Of a stretch of DNA of 64,000 bases, positions 60,979-64,000 are shown piece by piece. Source of the stretch: Paraglaciecola sp. L3A3 (GTDB taxonomy: Bacteria; Pseudomonadota; Gammaproteobacteria; Enterobacterales; Alteromonadaceae); assembly GCF_009796765.1 (NCBI RefSeq), contig NZ_CP047023.1, forward strand, positions 496,001-560,000, written 5' to 3'. Numbering within the stretch: the first letter of the stretch is position 1; each line of letters begins with the position of its first letter. The notes below the pieces were generated by a model. It saw nothing but the letters and a program-made list of their open reading frames with translations. It did no database searches and was not told the DNA's origin. Both the position numbers and the translations under genes were made by a program.

Positions 60979-62296
60979 TTGCCCCAAATCCATAGATAGG
61001 GTCTCTACCTTTGGGGCCCATATCTATGGCTTGTTTAGATAGGTTTGTAAGTACTTCCTTTCTTCCATCATTATGAATATCAGTTGACTGATTTAGTAAG
61101 CAAGCCAATGCCGCAGAGACTACAGGGGCGGCCATTGAGGTGCCCGATTCTTTGCCTAACCCCTGTTTTGCTTGAGCAGTTAAAACGTTAACTCCTAACG
61201 CCGCATAGTCGATGTAGTCGCCACGATTAGACCAGCGATACGGTTGATACTTAGCGTCAATGGCACTGACAGCCGTTACTTCAGCATAGCCTGCTGGGTA
61301 AACTGGTGTTGCCGCTGGACCTTCGTTACCTGCAGCCGCTACAATAAATGCACCTTTATCGGTTGCAGCCGAAATTACCCGCTGCAAGATACTATTATCT
61401 GGCCCCGCTAAGCTCATATTAATCACCCATACTTTTTCTTCAACTAACCAATCAAGTGCTTCGATCATGGCACTTAACGTGGCGCCTTGAGCATAATCTG
61501 ATTGCTGGTAAAACACTTGTGCAGAGTAGAGTTGTGCATTAGGTAATAAAGGTGAAAGTTGATCTGCTTTGCCTACCAGCACACTGGCCACTGCGGTTCC
61601 ATGGTGTGTAGGCGAGGTTAACCCAGCAACTAAAAATGATTTGGCGGTGATCTTTGCTGCTTTAAAGGCTCTATGTTGTTGATTTATGGCGCTGTCGATC
61701 ATGCCTATTTTGACAGCAGCCTCACAAACTGCAGCTTGAGTCGTCTCGGTAGTTGTGGCAGCGTGAGTGGTTTTATTTTGTGCTTGGTAAATATGGTTTC
61801 GGTCGAGGGTGGCTCGACTTTCTGCTGTTAAATGTTGTGCTAATTGCGGTTTACCGTCAAATCTATCAGGTACAGTAAAGTGCAATAAGTTCAGGCCTAA
61901 ACCTTGATATACTTTGCTTGATCTGATTGTCGCGCCTAGCTTAATTAATGCTTGTTCGCTTTTGGCGTCGGCTAGCACCATCCATTGGTTTTTAATGGCA
62001 CGCCAGCCATTTTCTACTTCCACTTCTATTAATACTGGTTTGCTGACATTTGTGCCAATAGGCAATGTTTTCGGTAATAGATCCAGAGGCTCTGTGATCA
62101 CATCTTCAATTGGCGGTAGGCTAGTCAAGGCGAAGGGAGTGTCAATTTTGGGCTTTGGTAGACGATCGCTGATACGTTCAATAGTGCCAGGTATCTGGCC
62201 CACCTGGTTTACAATTCCGCTAGTATTAACCAGCTGTGCAGATGTTATTTGGCTAAACGCTAGTAAACTAAAGAATGTAACTTTGCTTAATATCAT
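60968..62296 (-). CDS. Exported S8-family (subtilisin-like) serine protease
   Basis: 442 residues. The signal peptide is MILSKVTFFSLLAFSQITSAQ. A pro-region of about 165 residues precedes the S8 domain. The catalytic Asp lies in VKIGMIDSAINQQHRAF, the His in THHGTAVASVLVG, the oxyanion Asn in VAAAGNEGP and the Ser in SGTSMAAPVVSAALACL. It should act in the periplasm or outside the cell. It lies between two ECF-regulated units and reads away from the sigma gene. It may process the repetitive protein or degrade the anti-sigma factor; both are inferences. Confidence 0.9.
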   Translation of the reverse strand: MILSKVTFFSLLAFSQITSAQLVNTSGIVNQVGQIPGTIERISDRLPKPKIDTPFALTSLPPIEDVITEPLDLLPKTLPIGTNVSKPVLIEVEVENGWRAIKNQWMVLADAKSEQALIKLGATIRSSKVYQGLGLNLLHFTVPDRFDGKPQLAQHLTAESRATLDRNHIYQAQNKTTHAATTTETTQAAVCEAAVKIGMIDSAINQQHRAFKAAKITAKSFLVAGLTSPTHHGTAVASVLVGKADQLSPLLPNAQLYSAQVFYQQSDYAQGATLSAMIEALDWLVEEKVWVINMSLAGPDNSILQRVISAATDKGAFIVAAAGNEGPAATPVYPAGYAEVTAVSAIDAKYQPYRWSNRGDYIDYAALGVNVLTAQAKQGLGKESGTSMAAPVVSAALACLLNQSTDIHNDGRKEVLTNLSKQAIDMGPKGRDPIYGFGAIRR

Positions 62297-62366
62297 AGTG
62301 ACCTCGTGCTGAAATAAAGAAACTTATAGGGTTAACGTTTCAGCAAAAAATAAATTTCATTTTTTT

Positions 62367-62396
62367 GGGAATAAAAATAAAGCTCATCCGTTACCT
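62367..62396 (+). promoter_or_regulatory. ECF-type autoregulatory promoter of the sigma operon
   Basis: GGGAATAAA (62367-62375), 13 bases, then CGTTACCT (62389-62396), 29 bases before the start. It matches the site at 58886-58915 in both boxes and in spacing. Together they give a likely -35 and -10 for the encoded ECF sigma factor. Confidence 0.72.
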
Positions 62397-62425
62397 TTGT
62401 AACTGAGCAAAAAAGAGTAAACACA

Positions 62426-62917
62426 ATGAATGAATCCTTTGAAAATATCATACCCATGTTAAGACGCTTTGCCTATTCATTAACGGGTAACACAGCCGAT
62501 GCTGATGATTTGGTACAAATTACATTTGAAAAGATCTTGAGCAAAGGTATGCCTGAAGATGTAGAAACTATTAAGTGGGCTTTTAAGGTCTGTCGTAATG
62601 TGTGGATCGACGAGTACCGTTCACGCAAAGTGAGACAAAATGCAACACAGGCGCCAGAGCTGCAAGAACAAGTGACAGTTGATTCAAGTCAGCAACAACA
62701 ATCAAAACAAATGTTAGCTAAGGTCAGTACTGCTATGGATACCTTACCCCAAGACCAGCGTTCTATATTGTCCTTAGTGGCTTTACAAGGCATGTCTTAT
62801 AAAGATGTGGCGACAACCTTAGAAGTGCCAGTGGGCACAGTGATGAGTCGTTTGTCGAGAGCCAGAAGTTCCTTGTTGAATTTGGTTAATCCACAAGTAT
62901 TAGGAGAAAATTCATGA
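62426..62917 (+). CDS. ECF RNA polymerase sigma factor
   Basis: 163 residues. Region 2 reads MLRRFAYSLTGNTADADDLVQITFEKILSKG...KWAFKVCRNVWIDEYRSRKVRQ. Region 4 reads DTLPQDQRSILSLVALQGMSYKDVATTLEVPVGTVMSRLSRARSSLLNLV. The linker is short and no C-terminal extension is present, so it is a classical ECF sigma. Its stop overlaps the next start (ATGA at 62914-62917). A promoter of the same sequence as at 58886 precedes it, so it probably activates itself and the 58943-60978 unit. Confidence 0.94.
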   Translation: MNESFENIIPMLRRFAYSLTGNTADADDLVQITFEKILSKGMPEDVETIKWAFKVCRNVWIDEYRSRKVRQNATQAPELQEQVTVDSSQQQQSKQMLAKVSTAMDTLPQDQRSILSLVALQGMSYKDVATTLEVPVGTVMSRLSRARSSLLNLVNPQVLGENS

Positions 62918-63660
62918 AGATAACTGACCAGATGTTAAGTGCATTTTTAGATGCTGAACTGGCACCAGAAGATATGGAACAAGTGAGGTTAGCTCTAGAG
63001 ACTGACGATGATTTAGTGATGCGTATGGCCGAACTTTCACAAGTGGACCAATGGGTAGTAGAACATGCGCAGCAGATTGATCAAACACCAGTACCAGCAA
63101 AAATAGTGGCGTTAGCGCAACAAATAGATGCCAAACACGCTAATACAGAATTACCTACAGACAATAAAGTGGTAGAAATTTCGAAATGGCAAAAAGTGAC
63201 ATCACAAATCAGTACGCCTTATTCAATGGCGGCGGGTGTTGCCTTAGTAGTGGCGGTGGGAATGTTGAGCATTTCACAACAGTCTAAGCAAACAGGTTTG
63301 TCTGCAGAAGTCGCGGCGGTTTTAGATAACACCTTAAGTGGTGATACACGTTATTTAGCTGAGGGTGAAGCAGTTACCGCACAGTTGAGTTTTACCAATA
63401 CAGAGCGGCAGTTTTGTCGTCAATACCAAATGGTAAGTAACCAAGGAAGTAGCGCACAAATAGCCTGTAAACACAGTGATGGTTGGCAAGTTGCAGTGCA
63501 ATCAGCCGAGCAAGGAACACAAAACACTGGGGATTATCAGACTGCATCAAGTAATAAACAGTTAGATCAGATGATAGATAAAATGATCAGTGGTGCGCCA
63601 CTAGATAGAACTCAAGAGCAACAAGCCATCCAACAGGATTGGCAGTCTAAAACGCAATAA
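62914..63660 (+). CDS. Anti-sigma factor, membrane-spanning
   Basis: 248 residues. The N-terminal 75 residues form an anti-sigma-like helical domain (ITDQMLSAFLDAELAPEDMEQVRLALETDDDLVMRMAELSQVD), without the HxxxCxxC zinc ligands. A single membrane span (about 105-122; SMAAGVALVVAVGMLSI) follows. The rest is periplasmic, with two cysteines in RQFCRQYQMVSN...QIACKHSDGWQV. It should hold the sigma factor at the membrane until a signal or proteolysis frees it. It overlaps the sigma gene by four bases. Confidence 0.88.
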   Translation: MKITDQMLSAFLDAELAPEDMEQVRLALETDDDLVMRMAELSQVDQWVVEHAQQIDQTPVPAKIVALAQQIDAKHANTELPTDNKVVEISKWQKVTSQISTPYSMAAGVALVVAVGMLSISQQSKQTGLSAEVAAVLDNTLSGDTRYLAEGEAVTAQLSFTNTERQFCRQYQMVSNQGSSAQIACKHSDGWQVAVQSAEQGTQNTGDYQTASSNKQLDQMIDKMISGAPLDRTQEQQAIQQDWQSKTQ

Positions 63661-63671
63661 AGAGGTGATTT

Positions 63672-64000
63672 ATGAAACTTATTACAATTATTTTTTCAAT
63701 TGCATTATTACTATTGTCTGGTTGTGCAAGTAAGCCTGATTTTAGACCGGCCACTAATGGTTCGGTAGGTTATAGTGAACAAAAAATTACTGACGATCGC
63801 TATCGCGTGCAGTTTAAAAGTTACTCAAAAACAGTAGCGGATGCATCAGACTATGCATTGTTACGTTCTGCTCAATTAACCCAGCAACAAGGTTATGATT
63901 GGTTTGTTGTAACCAGCAAAGAAACCTTTGTTGAGTCAGAAAAGCTTCAACCTGCTTCTTCTGTTGGTGTATCGCAAACACGTCAAGTGGAAAGGCATTG
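63672..64000 (+). CDS. Lipoprotein, 3' end outside window
   Basis: The first 109 residues are visible, and no stop occurs before the window ends. A lipoprotein signal (LLLSGCASKP) with mature Cys 19 is followed by QKITDDRYRVQFKSYSKTVADASDYALLRSAQLTQQQGYDWFVV. That layout occurs in small cell-envelope lipoproteins near ECF genes. It starts 11 bases after the anti-sigma stop, with AGAGGTG upstream, so it is the third gene of the sigma operon. Confidence 0.85.
   Translation, partial: MKLITIIFSIALLLLSGCASKPDFRPATNGSVGYSEQKITDDRYRVQFKSYSKTVADASDYALLRSAQLTQQQGYDWFVVTSKETFVESEKLQPASSVGVSQTRQVERH

Overview
The window looks like chromosome from a marine gammaproteobacterium of the Alteromonadales, most likely a Paraglaciecola/Glaciecola/Alteromonas relative. 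The basis is the moderate-to-low GC content, a MaoP (DUF413) protein, a type of PutA without the N-terminal DNA-binding domain, and several polysaccharide-use genes (GH16, GH43, GH105). The genus is inferred from gene content only; no rRNA or tRNA gene was seen.

Layout. 1-8.9 kb is a mobile and accessory zone. A group II intron (5' end outside the window) has its reverse-transcriptase gene split by a complete IS66-type element with an exact 8-bp target duplication. Next come a stand-alone NACHT NTPase (candidate anti-phage protein), a decayed Y1/HUH transposase gene, a YefM-YoeB toxin-antitoxin pair that looks like an orphan integron cassette, and REP-like hairpins. 8.9-15.4 kb holds small regulator-plus-enzyme sets (TetR with GST and ChrR-like cupin; LysR with SDR), a cold-shock/excalibur fusion, yjjX followed by a possible ATT-start gene, and a 56-aa orphan. 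15.4-30 kb is a pentose/glycoside catabolic block on the minus strand. One operon encodes a Gfo/Idh/MocA oxidoreductase, a TIM-barrel isomerase and an MFS carrier. The other encodes GH43, IlvD/Edd dehydratase, FAH-family enzyme, aldehyde dehydrogenase, SMP-30 lactonase, GPH symporter and 2-hydroxyacid dehydrogenase, and is faced by a divergent LacI-type repressor with a palindromic operator. Together these enzymes fit a non-phosphorylative (Weimberg-type) route from xylose or arabinose oligosaccharides to 2-oxoglutarate.

30.6-35.7 kb is a tightly packed four-gene operon: outer-membrane porin-like protein, periplasmic PstS-like protein, membrane GGDEF protein and membrane EAL protein. It could be an envelope-sensing c-di-GMP circuit. 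36-40.8 kb carries an FKBP isomerase, a secreted GH16 enzyme and two membrane-anchored transcription regulators (LytTR and AraC types). 40.9-48.2 kb is a five-gene operon of a kind best known from Planctomycetes: beta-propeller, DUF1549/DUF1553 cytochrome, Tat-exported DUF1501 protein, LRR-like cytochrome and cytochrome b561. maoP, a GH105 lipoprotein and putA follow.

54.5-64 kb contains a TolB/TPR membrane protein, PsiE, a stand-alone EAL phosphodiesterase and a probable ECF-sigma regulon. Two promoters share GGGAATAAA-N13-CGTTACCT: one precedes the sigma/anti-sigma/lipoprotein operon, the other precedes a repetitive Ser/Gln/Thr-rich exported protein plus an outer-membrane barrel. An exported S8 protease lies between them. 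This regulon, the planctomycete-type redox operon, the porin/PBP/GGDEF/EAL operon and the NACHT gene are the best candidates for poorly described biology here.
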